Below the pieces are notes generated by a model. The model was not told the origin of the DNA. It did not search any database and saw nothing but the letters and a program-made list of their open reading frames with translations. A stretch of DNA of 64,000 bases from Gardnerella leopoldii (GTDB taxonomy: Bacteria > Actinomycetota > Actinomycetes > Actinomycetales > Bifidobacteriaceae): the NCBI RefSeq assembly GCF_003293675.1, contig NZ_CP029984.1, positions 930,043-994,042 of the forward strand, read 5' to 3'. Below, one piece after another: positions 17,198 to 25,801 of this stretch (within the stretch, counting starts at the first letter, position 1; every line of letters begins with the position of its first letter). Both the position numbers and the translations under genes were made by a program.

Positions 17198-18102
17198 AAT
17201 CCGCTCCTTATGAATTGTGGTACTTGAAATTCTTCCACGTCTTTTTCCACATAAATACCATATGATTGAGCTAAATCAGATAAGGCACTAGGAATAGTAT
17301 GTCCAGAACCATTAAACTGTTGATTAACACTGTCGATTAAATACTTTTTAACTGCTTTATCATTTGGCGTATCTGAGAATGATAATTTTGAAACAGCATA
17401 ATCAACAGCTGGTCTAAACGGCTCAATTATGTCATCTGCTAAGCAGAAATAATTAGTACCATTATGATGATTCATACCCATTGTGGGATTAAGACCTGCA
17501 GATAAAACTGCACGAATAGAAAAACCACGTAGCACCATGTAAGCATAGTCAAGTAAAGCATTCCTATCTTGACCAGACCCGGGTTTACGATGAAAATCTT
17601 CTTCTTCAGGAAAAATACGTTTCCAATATTCACGAGCAGCTTGACCTTCCCTGTTCGTTACATCTCCAGAACGAACAGTATTAGATATTCCTCGTAATAA
17701 TCCACCTCCCTCCTTATTTAATAAATCGAGGCAAGCTGCTTGTCCACGTATTTTCGCACGAACAATCTGAGCCCACGCTGCTTTTCTTCGAGGCACACTC
17801 ATCGTTGCCTGCGACAATTGACGGACGGTAATTCTCGTAGGAACATTGACCCACGAATGCATAGCACTGACAGGAACACATCGCCAATCACAGGTCATTA
17901 CGCAAGTACCATATTTAGCACACTGATGAAGCAGACCTGCAGAACAATTACAATGCAAGCCAATAAGCAATATTGCCGTTTCTGCTAACGGAATTTCAAC
18001 TTTCTGCTCTAATGCGTGATCACACACTAAAATCCTACCGCGAATATACCGTAATTCACCTTGTAAATTAGTACAATCAATCACACGCCAAGCATTCTGC
18101 AT
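17194..18102 (-). CDS. cas1: CRISPR-associated integrase Cas1 (type II)
   Basis: 302 residues from the ATG at 18102, which has GAGGAATT just before it and lies 7 bases after the cas9 stop; an open frame from 18183 would overlap cas9 by 74 bp and lacks support. The start MQNAWRVIDCTNLQGELRY matches type II Cas1. The active-site residues are visible: Glu in TNREGQAAREYWK, His in GMNHHNGTNYF and the acidic ADDIIEPFRP. It cuts and joins new spacers into the array with Cas2. Confidence 0.96.
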   Translation of the reverse strand: MQNAWRVIDCTNLQGELRYIRGRILVCDHALEQKVEIPLAETAILLIGLHCNCSAGLLHQCAKYGTCVMTCDWRCVPVSAMHSWVNVPTRITVRQLSQATMSVPRRKAAWAQIVRAKIRGQAACLDLLNKEGGGLLRGISNTVRSGDVTNREGQAAREYWKRIFPEEEDFHRKPGSGQDRNALLDYAYMVLRGFSIRAVLSAGLNPTMGMNHHNGTNYFCLADDIIEPFRPAVDYAVSKLSFSDTPNDKAVKKYLIDSVNQQFNGSGHTIPSALSDLAQSYGIYVEKDVEEFQVPQFIRSGL

Positions 18103-18109
18103 AATTCCT

Positions 18110-21100
18110 CTATTCTCTATTTTCTCCAGTATCCCAACTCCAAGAAATAGGTAAATGCGAATGCGATGTCCAACGTACTTCACCTAACACATTACGTCGA
18201 ATAGTTGCTGCTTTATACTGAGCCAATACATTAACAGAAACACGCCAACCTTTACCAGCTAGAATCTTATTAATAGATTTTTCATAAGAAGAATAATCGA
18301 AGTTATTGCGCTTGCAATTCGAATACAACTTGTCAATTCCTTCAGAAGAAATCATCGATGGTTTAAGTATCAAAGTTGTTTCATTGTCTGTACCCACAAC
18401 CACCCAATGGTTATATGCTGCACAATTTGCTCCTATTTTGTTTAGGAATTCTACAAATGTACCTATATTTTCTGATAATTTAGCATGACTAAAATCAACG
18501 ATAATCTCATCGCCAGGCACAAGATATCCGAGATAATTAGCATTATCTGTTTGCACAGCATGAGCAACTTTCGTATCAGCATATCTCATTGAGATAGATT
18601 GCTCAGGCAAATCACACGAGAATAAATCTTCATGAATATGTCTGTGCAAATCATTTTGAAATACACGAATCATTCCATAAGATTTTTTAATTTTCCCACT
18701 TTTCAACTTTTCAAAGCATTCATAAATGCGTAGATGGTGGATAGAATTACCAATCTCTGCAGAACCTTCTCGTACGAAAAGCTGCGCTGCTTGTGCTTCG
18801 AAAAAAGTAATCGAATCATCAGCATTTAACTTCTTATTATGCAACAGGATAGTTCTATTTGGATTTTCAGGAAGACCATTGTTTACATCATAATCAGGAT
18901 TCCTTGTCAAAGCACAATAAAGTGCAGGAGTAGAAGCACGTCGGATTGTTTCACTGTCGATTTCATCACCGACATGCAACTTCAATAATGCATTTACCTC
19001 ATATTTGTGAACAGAAGAATTACTATATCTCAAACGAATAGAATTAACCACAGCAATACGATCAGCTCTCATTTCTTCATTAAGAAGTTTCAATAACGCA
19101 TTCATACGAACAGACCAATTAGCATATTGCTGATATCCTTGATCATTAGCCGTTGGATATTCTCTCCAATCAATACCACCGGGAACCACTTTATTACATT
19201 GCAATAACTGTGTTTCACGCAGATTGCATTTAATTGTAAGTATTTGAGCTATTCCTGGAGTCATCATTGCAATTACTGATGCATCAACTGCATGATGTCG
19301 TCTATCAAAACGAGTTTTTCTTCTACCATCAAAGAACTCTAGTTTTCCGTCAATTCCAGACATTCTTCTTGCTATAGCAGTAAGTGATCCAGCATAAACT
19401 CCAACATTTGTTTGAGCTTTATTACTTATATCGGAAATACCATTGTTTGTTTGATAATTCTGCGAATTATAATACCAATCAATTCTACGATGCAATTCGT
19501 TTGCCATCCATGCAACCGATTCAATAGAACGATTATCAAACGCTTCATCACCAACCTTTTGCTTTAAGCGAGCTATAACTTCTTTTTTGAATTGGCTAGC
19601 ACCGCGTTTGTCGTATGAATTAGGAGAGAAAATAAAAGCATGAACCCGATTAATAGCAGAATCTACACTAATATCATGATTCTTGCAATATATAGACTGC
19701 TCGCACCAAGTTGCAAAAGGAGTATTACACTTTTGAGCGTTACATGATGAGCAAGTAGCAACTAAATTCTCACGAGTATTCGTAGAACCTGGCCCCTTAC
19801 GTGGAACAATATGGTCTAGCTCACAAGTATGATAAGTAATCTCAGAGCCACAATACAAACATTGTCCATTCTGACGTTGAACAGCCTCATAACGGCGTAT
19901 ATCTGCATCTGAAATAGAATCACTCGTGCCCAAATGCAAAGAATTCCGCATCATTGCTTTAAGATTTTCTTTACCTTTGGTTCGTTTATCTAATAATTTC
20001 TTATATGAATTCGCCATTTTTTTAGATTGGAATCCAGAACGAACATGTTCAATATTAATACGTACAGGATTACCCCAACGATTTTTAGCACTTATAAGGA
20101 ATCGATGCACAATTTTCAATACTCGATCAACTGAAGGATTACCTGTTGGCTCTGCAATAGGAGCTTCAGATGGACGCCAATTATTGGGTAAATTAAATAA
20201 CTTTTTGCGCGCTTCAAATAAATCATCATCAGTTTCAAGCATTTGCTTATTGAGTTTATCTAATGTTTCCAAACTATAAGCAGCACGACCATTAGGCAAT
20301 GAAATATTTTCCAATGCCGCAATTTCTGTTTCATCCATTGAATCAATAAATGCTATCACTGAACCGTACTTATCTTGATATTCAGGATTATCATGAATTG
20401 CTTCTATGTCTACCGTGTTGCTCAATATCTCAATAAGAGCTTCTTTATCTTCTTGAGTACGATTAGCATCTAACCACCATTGCCTTAAAGATTCATCCTT
20501 CGCATAAATAATAGCTAACTCACTATTCAACATTGGAGGACGATTACCAACAGATTCTCCATCTCCTACTTGTGATCCCACTCCACGTAACTTATAGCGT
20601 TCAATTCTGAGGCAATCAGCTACATCAATCCAAGTATATAATGGCGCTTCAGCGCTTTTCTCTTTTGAAGACTCATCAGTCGAAGTTGTTAATAATTTAT
20701 AAACTCTTTGCTTTTCTTCTATTGTTAAACAACGTTCTTTTGAATTTTCTCTTATGCGAAGATTAGAAATAGTAGATATGATTCGATATTTCTGAAACGC
20801 TAACGATGCCTTTAGTGCACGCTTACCCTTTCCTGTTATAGCATCTTTGCCAACACGATTTTCTGCAGAACCACGCGGAGATTTCGCATAAAAAACAGCA
20901 TTAATAATCTGCTCTCTGACACACTTGTCATCAATATGTTGCACATTGAAAATATTGAGAATCTCAAGCATGCTGTCACTTTGCATTAGCTTACGTGGTA
21001 AAACAGGATCTAATGAGTTGGGATGATTTTTCTTTCTATCGTCTGTAGTTATACGTAAACGACGCGAGGGTTTACCTTGTTGTGATAAAAGATAATCGCG

Positions 21101-21676
21101 TACTAATTGCGCAGGCGTACAACCTTCACAACCTACTCCTGGCGCAAACTTTTCAATATTTTTTAGCAACTCATTGTAGAATTCAGAATACTCAGTCTCT
21201 TGCATCATTGACTTTATTGACTGATAAGGATTGCGCCAACCACGATGTCGAGCAATATGACGAATTGCAACACTTAACATTTGTTTACGTTGTTCTTCAT
21301 CCGCAATATATTCATCAGCAAGTTTTGCACGAAAAATCCATGGAATAAACGAATCAGAAAAATCTAAATCCTTGTTTTCAACAACAGGCCAACCAAATGA
21401 ATGCAATAGAAAATCAAGTTTTTTCAATCTACGCCTGCACTGACGATGCAACCTGCGCACACGACGAGCAACACCAGAAATTGCTTTACGAGTATCAGAT
21501 TCTTTTGCCCCATTTGGATCAATACCAGCATCATGAATAACACTCATTGCTTTAAGTATTCTTATAGGTTCCCCGTAATCATCCAAGCGAATTGCAGCAA
21601 GACCTACTGAATTTAAACCGACGTCAATGCCGATAGCATAAGAAATATTGCCTTCCATATACAGAATCATAAGCAC
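18110..21676 (-). CDS. cas9: Type II-C CRISPR RNA-guided endonuclease Cas9
   Basis: 1188 codons from 21676; Met7 (21658) is another possible start and no clear ribosome-binding site decides. Domains in order: RuvC-I IGIDVGLNSVG (Asp18), arginine-rich bridge helix (about 67-100), a helical lobe, RuvC-II INIEHVRSG (Glu543), HNH domain with CLYCGS, ELDHIVPR (His622) and CSSCNAQK, RuvC-III RRHHAVDAS (Asp798), then the PAM-interacting C-terminus. All catalytic residues are present, so target cleavage should be intact. The size and the cas9-cas1-cas2 set without csn2 or cas4 define II-C. Upstream are two 16-bp direct repeats and the truncated pepO copy. Confidence 0.97.
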   Translation of the reverse strand: MLMILYMEGNISYAIGIDVGLNSVGLAAIRLDDYGEPIRILKAMSVIHDAGIDPNGAKESDTRKAISGVARRVRRLHRQCRRRLKKLDFLLHSFGWPVVENKDLDFSDSFIPWIFRAKLADEYIADEEQRKQMLSVAIRHIARHRGWRNPYQSIKSMMQETEYSEFYNELLKNIEKFAPGVGCEGCTPAQLVRDYLLSQQGKPSRRLRITTDDRKKNHPNSLDPVLPRKLMQSDSMLEILNIFNVQHIDDKCVREQIINAVFYAKSPRGSAENRVGKDAITGKGKRALKASLAFQKYRIISTISNLRIRENSKERCLTIEEKQRVYKLLTTSTDESSKEKSAEAPLYTWIDVADCLRIERYKLRGVGSQVGDGESVGNRPPMLNSELAIIYAKDESLRQWWLDANRTQEDKEALIEILSNTVDIEAIHDNPEYQDKYGSVIAFIDSMDETEIAALENISLPNGRAAYSLETLDKLNKQMLETDDDLFEARKKLFNLPNNWRPSEAPIAEPTGNPSVDRVLKIVHRFLISAKNRWGNPVRINIEHVRSGFQSKKMANSYKKLLDKRTKGKENLKAMMRNSLHLGTSDSISDADIRRYEAVQRQNGQCLYCGSEITYHTCELDHIVPRKGPGSTNTRENLVATCSSCNAQKCNTPFATWCEQSIYCKNHDISVDSAINRVHAFIFSPNSYDKRGASQFKKEVIARLKQKVGDEAFDNRSIESVAWMANELHRRIDWYYNSQNYQTNNGISDISNKAQTNVGVYAGSLTAIARRMSGIDGKLEFFDGRRKTRFDRRHHAVDASVIAMMTPGIAQILTIKCNLRETQLLQCNKVVPGGIDWREYPTANDQGYQQYANWSVRMNALLKLLNEEMRADRIAVVNSIRLRYSNSSVHKYEVNALLKLHVGDEIDSETIRRASTPALYCALTRNPDYDVNNGLPENPNRTILLHNKKLNADDSITFFEAQAAQLFVREGSAEIGNSIHHLRIYECFEKLKSGKIKKSYGMIRVFQNDLHRHIHEDLFSCDLPEQSISMRYADTKVAHAVQTDNANYLGYLVPGDEIIVDFSHAKLSENIGTFVEFLNKIGANCAAYNHWVVVGTDNETTLILKPSMISSEGIDKLYSNCKRNNFDYSSYEKSINKILAGKGWRVSVNVLAQYKAATIRRNVLGEVRWTSHSHLPISWSWDTGENRE

Positions 21677-21692
21677 TTATTTGTATAAATAA

Positions 21693-21733
21693 AATAACTA
21701 TCTATAAATTTTCAGGTAATAAATATCTATAAA
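21693..21733. promoter_or_regulatory. Paired 16-bp direct repeats upstream of cas9
   Basis: AATAACTATCTATAAA (21693-21708) and AATAAATATCTATAAA (21718-21733) differ at one base and start 25 bp apart, 17-57 bp before the cas9 start. Their position in the promoter region suggests binding sites for a regulator; the AT-rich content also allows chance similarity. Confidence 0.45.
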
Positions 21734-21756
21734 ATAGAATGAACTTAATCACGAGC

Positions 21757-21869
21757 ATGCCGCACTAACGGCATTGCTCGCAACGTTGACTTGTTCTACG
21801 ATGCGTTCGATGTTCAAGAAGGCGACGAGATGTGGCTCGACCCAAGCGAGCGCGTGCACATTTGGTAAA
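21757..21869 (+). pseudogene. Truncated copy of the pepO 3' end (right copy of 113-bp repeat)
   Basis: Encodes the last 37 codons of the M13 peptidase plus its stop, with one amino acid change (Asn to Asp) against the full gene; no start or upstream coding part is present. It sits between the cas9 promoter and a good terminator at 21913-21950. It is a non-functional remnant that marks the right border of the CRISPR island. Confidence 0.88.
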
Positions 21870-21912
21870 GCATCTCAAATTGAGCACAGAAAATAGAAAA
21901 TAAGAAATAGAA

Positions 21913-21950
21913 AAGCCTGCAAGCGTTCTTTACTAATCGTTTGCAGGCTT
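21913..21950. terminator. Bidirectional terminator after the pepO remnant
   Basis: AAGCCTGCAAGCG pairs with CGTTTGCAGGCTT (13 positions including one G-U type pair, 12-base loop), with T-rich sequence on the plus side and A-rich on the other. It serves the convergent CAP-domain gene (ending at 21974) and may be the original pepO terminator displaced by the island. Confidence 0.75.
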
Positions 21951-21973
21951 AATTTATATAACCTTATAAGTTT

Positions 21974-23422
21974 TTATTCTTCCGCAGAGGCAGAACCTGC
22001 AGAAACAGCTTCTTCTGCAGCAAAATCTTGCGAAATAGTCTCATTTGAAACAGCTTCTTCTGCTACAGCAGGAGCATTATCAGCAGCATAATCATTATCA
22101 ACAGCAGCATCAGCAACTTCTGCTACAGCTTCAGCATCAGCAACAGCAGTATCAGTATTAGCAACAGCAGTGTCTACAGAAGCAGCTTTTGCACGCGCAT
22201 TTTTGCGTGACTTATAAAGTAAGATAGAAAATACAACTACAGCACAAAGAATAATTACCATTGCAATTACAGCAACCACCATTCCAGAAATACCAGTTTT
22301 TTCAGTATTTTTAGCGGAATCTTTACTATTTGCAATTTGAGAATTAACCTTATTGGCTAAATGCTTATTTTTCCCAAATGCTTTCTTTTTGTTAGATCTA
22401 TCACCCTTATGTTTTTTCTTATTTTTATCGTCCTTCTTATCTTTCTTATCTTTTTTATCCTTGTCGTCCTTTTTATCCTTATCGGATTTAGCTGCCTTAG
22501 TATTATTCGCTACTGCAGCAGGACGCTGATAAACTTGAGGGCTTCCATAACCAATTTTGCCATCAGGATAGTCAATATCACCGTTATATTCCGACAAAGT
22601 TAAATCACCAACAATGCCGTACGGACCGCCTTGAGCTTCACCATAACCAAAGGAGATATTTCGTGGATTCAAGATTTGATACAAATGACCATTCTCGTCA
22701 GTAAAGGCACCACGAGTAGCGCGCAATGGTCCCTCTTCATTTTGAATCCATAAACGCATAGAACCAGCAAGATCTGTACCCCAGCTTAAGTTTTCACCCC
22801 AAGCTTTTCTACCATTAAAATCAGGTGCGCTTTTACCATCTGGAGCAAAATGACCAAATTTACCATGTTGAGCAGTCTCTTGTGCGCGACGATACGCATC
22901 CTCTTCATTTGCGGAATCGTATTGAATATTATTCACATAAGCTTGTTTAGTTAAACCGCAACGACTCACATAATCTTGCAAAGGAATTCCTTCAAAGTAA
23001 ATACTACGATCGTCGTATAAACGCGAACGTGCATTACGAATTGAAGCCAGCACATAGCGCACTACATCAACAGATCGAACCCAGCCAACACTACGTGCAA
23101 CGTTTTTTTGTTTAATAATCGGGTTTTTAATAGACAGGTTTGACGTAGACGAATTAGATGCTTCTTTGCTTAATTCTAACGAATTTATGCCCATCAAATT
23201 CATATTCATGGAGCTTTGTGCAGACAAGCACACAAAGGATACTACAGCAAGCAGGCTTATCAGCGAACATACAATATGCTTCACTACAGCACTTTTAACT
23301 ATCGTATTCTTCGAATTCATTGAACTATTCGATTTAAAACCAAATGATTTAAATAAATTAGATGAGCATGAATTTACATGCATAGCTAAATTGCGCACCA
23401 ATCCCTGCTTATTATTTTTCAT
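21974..23422 (-). CDS. CAP-domain surface protein with lysine/aspartate linker and C-terminal membrane anchor
   Basis: 482 residues. A long basic N-terminal leader precedes a hydrophobic segment (about 50-70). Residues about 110-290 look like a CAP/SCP (cysteine-rich secretory protein, antigen 5, PR-1) domain, with GHFAPDGKSAPDF, WGENLSWG and NPRNISFGYGEAQGGPYG. Then come a repetitive KDKKDDKDKK linker (about 310-345), a transmembrane helix (about 382-407), positive residues KSRKNARAK, and an Ala/Val/Asp/Glu-rich tail that should be cytoplasmic. No LPxTG motif is present, so anchoring is by the helix. Bacterial CAP proteins are common on Gram-positive surfaces but their biochemical role is mostly unknown. 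Confidence 0.72.
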   Translation of the reverse strand: MKNNKQGLVRNLAMHVNSCSSNLFKSFGFKSNSSMNSKNTIVKSAVVKHIVCSLISLLAVVSFVCLSAQSSMNMNLMGINSLELSKEASNSSTSNLSIKNPIIKQKNVARSVGWVRSVDVVRYVLASIRNARSRLYDDRSIYFEGIPLQDYVSRCGLTKQAYVNNIQYDSANEEDAYRRAQETAQHGKFGHFAPDGKSAPDFNGRKAWGENLSWGTDLAGSMRLWIQNEEGPLRATRGAFTDENGHLYQILNPRNISFGYGEAQGGPYGIVGDLTLSEYNGDIDYPDGKIGYGSPQVYQRPAAVANNTKAAKSDKDKKDDKDKKDKKDKKDDKNKKKHKGDRSNKKKAFGKNKHLANKVNSQIANSKDSAKNTEKTGISGMVVAVIAMVIILCAVVVFSILLYKSRKNARAKAASVDTAVANTDTAVADAEAVAEVADAAVDNDYAADNAPAVAEEAVSNETISQDFAAEEAVSAGSASAEE

Positions 23423-23734
23423 AGTAAAAAACTCTTCTTCTGTTCATTCAATGCAACAAATATAGGTTAATAGTATCTCTTAATAAGGAATTATTGCGAA
23501 AATGCTTGCAATCTTGCTGTTTTACAAGTGATTTTATTGTCAATATTTTTAATAAATTGTGGTTAAAACATAGCTTTTAACCACAATAAAAGAATTTTCT
23601 AGAACAATTCTCGCAAAACATTCATAGTTGTTATTACTGCGGCATTTCCTTGTGGCTGCGAAGCTCAGGGGCAATGGTGGCTCTGATTTCGGGGCTGAAA
23701 TGGCTGCAGTCCAAATCGTGAAAGGATGATGAAT
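23423..23734. other. 312-bp divergent intergenic region with a perfect hairpin
   Basis: Lies between the CAP-domain gene (minus) and the SSB gene (plus). It holds an inverted repeat at 23558-23586 (TTGTGGTTAAAA / TTTTAACCACAA) in an AT-rich half, and an unusually GC-rich half (23640-23720) with repeated GGCTCTGA / GGGCTGAAATGGCTG words just before the SSB start. Promoters for both genes must be here, but no hexamer pair stands out. No small gene could be supported. Confidence 0.5.
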
Positions 23735-24223
23735 ATGGTACAACAACAGTCAACTGTGACTATTAGCGGATTTGTAGGCGCAGAACCAATAAGTTTTGGA
23801 CGCAACGAAAATTCTCCTGCTTGTTCTCTACGAATTGCAAGCACACAATCTTATTATCGAAATGATGAGCAGCAATGGCATGAGCGTCCAACCACATGGA
23901 TGACTGTGAAGGCGTATCGAACTTTGGCTTCAAACGTTCTTAAAAGCGTGCATAAAGGTGATGCAATTGTTGTTTCTGGAAATTTGAGTACTGAAAGTTG
24001 GACAAAAGACGGCAATGATTATAATCGCATAATTTTAGAAGCGGCTACTATTGGTCACGATTTAAATCGTGGAACTACTCAATTTACAAAGCGAAACGCT
24101 GATTCCGCTAAAAATGATCATGCGAAAGAAAGTAATCAAGCACAGCAGAACAATAGGGCACAACAAAATAACTCTAACGCAAGCATTTTGAATGATGAAT
24201 TTGGGGGCGAAACTGATATTTAA
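23735..24223 (+). CDS. Single-stranded DNA-binding protein (SSB paralogue)
   Basis: 162 residues from the ATG at 23735, placed nine bases after AAAGG; two ATGs slightly upstream (23726, 23729) overlap that site. The N-terminal OB-fold (about 1-110) shows TVTISGFVGAEPISF, CSLRIASTQSYY, WMTVKAYRTLASNVLKSVHKGDAIVVSGNLS and RIILEAATIG. The C-terminal part is Asn/Gln-rich and ends DEFGGETDI, without the DDDIPF-type acidic tip of housekeeping SSB that recruits repair and replication enzymes. It is therefore likely a second, specialised SSB; the main ssb normally sits between rpsF and rpsR, not here. Confidence 0.85.
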   Translation: MVQQQSTVTISGFVGAEPISFGRNENSPACSLRIASTQSYYRNDEQQWHERPTTWMTVKAYRTLASNVLKSVHKGDAIVVSGNLSTESWTKDGNDYNRIILEAATIGHDLNRGTTQFTKRNADSAKNDHAKESNQAQQNNRAQQNNSNASILNDEFGGETDI

Positions 24224-24300
24224 GAAAAATAAAATCGCAACTCAAGAAATCCCTCAAACTCGCGCAACGGTAAGCAAATTAATATGAATAAAATAAAATA

Positions 24301-24328
24301 GCCGCCAAGAATCAACATTCCTGGCGGC
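24301..24328. terminator. Terminator after the SSB gene
   Basis: GCCGCCA / TGGCGGC, 7-bp GC stem with a 14-base loop, followed by AAATCTATTTATT. It separates the convergent SSB gene and zinc-ribbon protein gene. Confidence 0.65.
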
Positions 24329-24392
24329 AAATCTATTTATTCTCTATTTCGCAAATTAAGTATTTCCTAATTTACTGAAACTGAGATATCTA

Positions 24393-25697
24393 CTACTTAA
24401 TCACATGTATGTCATCAGAAGAAACCGATGGCTGACCATAAGGCAAATCACCACCATGATACATAATGCCATTAGGTTTCGTTGCAATAGTAATTCTCTT
24501 ACCTTCGTATTGTTTGAAATTATTACTAGTTCCATCATTAGAGTCACTGATAAGCACAGCTACTTTATTAGCGAAAGTAATAGTTGGTCTTAAAGCACAA
24601 TCCATAAAACCATTAGCCACTGTAACTGAAGATGGATTATCTAGCAAAAGAACAGTAAAGCGTGCATTATCATCATAAGTGTCTGGGAAGCCAGTGGTAT
24701 CATCCTTATCAGCGCCAGGTAAGTTCTTAGCTTCTTCCTTACTTAAGGTCTTTATTGTTCCAGTGTAGACTTGGTAACCCTTTTCAATCCAATTCTGAAC
24801 ATTCTTATTATGCTCACGCACTTTTTGTGAATTCTCTTCATTATTCACTAATGCGTCAACGCCTCTCATGTCTGAAATTGAAATAAACGACGGCATTACT
24901 ACTCTTGATAATTCATCAGTTCCTTGAACAACACCATCGCTTCCTAACGGATGCTCAACAGTTTCAGAACTAGTTGTGAATTTATGATGTTTATTTAGAC
25001 GATATATTGTTTTTGTCCAAGGCATATCTCCATCACTTGTAGCATCAGAACCAAATGGAGCAAGTGTAACTATTCCATCATGATTCTTGTTAAAATACAA
25101 AGTCGCATATGAATCGCTACTAGTGGTCAAATCTTCAGATTTTATAAGCTTTTTACCATCGTAAGAAGCAACACGAACACCATATGTAGCGTCTATCATT
25201 CTAGTAGTATCAGCGCTGCGCGAAGACGCAATCACTAAATCTGGGATAGAGTCTTTGTTTATATCCCATAGCGTGTAGTAATACTTCATGTCACTACTGT
25301 CGGAAGATTTGGTTTCGCTAAAATCTTTTAGAACTTTTTTATATTGTTTTCCAGCCTCACTAATTACGTTATTATGAGACCCATCAGCACTATTTACTCT
25401 TTTATTTAGATTCAAAAAACAAACTATTCCAGCAATTACCACGACTAATGCAACTACTGCCGAAATAATAATTGTTAATTTTGAATACTTACTTTTCTTA
25501 TTCTTAGGCGCGTCTACAGGCTGCTCATAAACCTGAGGATACATCTGCTGTTCTGATTGGTTATAAACTGCTTGCTGTGGATTATTTATTTGTTCTGCAG
25601 AAGTTTGCGAACCAATAGAAGAATCAATCCTCGCTCCACACTCATTACAAAATTGCTGATCATCACTAATTTGTGATCCACATTTTTCACAAAACAT
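24393..25697 (-). CDS. Zinc-ribbon membrane protein of unknown function
   Basis: 434 residues. The N-terminus MFCEKCGSQISDDQQFCNECGARID is a double-CxxC zinc ribbon (Cys3, 6, 17 and 20), followed by a Gln/Pro-rich linker, one transmembrane helix (about 74-94) and a large domain that should be extracellular. The latter contains YYTLWDINKDSIPDLVIASS, a pattern like an FG-GAP/EF-hand-type D-x-N-x-D-x-x-x-D loop, and a long region I cannot assign. Similar zinc-ribbon/one-helix proteins are widespread in Bifidobacteriaceae. AGGAAGAAG lies before the start. It stands alone between convergent ssb and minus-strand proS. Confidence 0.7.
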   Translation of the reverse strand: MFCEKCGSQISDDQQFCNECGARIDSSIGSQTSAEQINNPQQAVYNQSEQQMYPQVYEQPVDAPKNKKSKYSKLTIIISAVVALVVVIAGIVCFLNLNKRVNSADGSHNNVISEAGKQYKKVLKDFSETKSSDSSDMKYYYTLWDINKDSIPDLVIASSRSADTTRMIDATYGVRVASYDGKKLIKSEDLTTSSDSYATLYFNKNHDGIVTLAPFGSDATSDGDMPWTKTIYRLNKHHKFTTSSETVEHPLGSDGVVQGTDELSRVVMPSFISISDMRGVDALVNNEENSQKVREHNKNVQNWIEKGYQVYTGTIKTLSKEEAKNLPGADKDDTTGFPDTYDDNARFTVLLLDNPSSVTVANGFMDCALRPTITFANKVAVLISDSNDGTSNNFKQYEGKRITIATKPNGIMYHGGDLPYGQPSVSSDDIHVIK

Positions 25698-25801
25698 ATG
25701 TGTAACTTCTTCCTATTACGTGTATATAAAACAAGTGGGATGCAAACGCAGAGCCCACAAGTTATTAATATTTCTCACGATTCAAAATTACGCACCAAAT
25801 T

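Noticed and set aside
17194..18183. A Cas1 start at 18183
   Set aside because: It would overlap cas9 by 74 bp and add non-conserved residues; the ATG at 18102 has a good ribosome-binding site.
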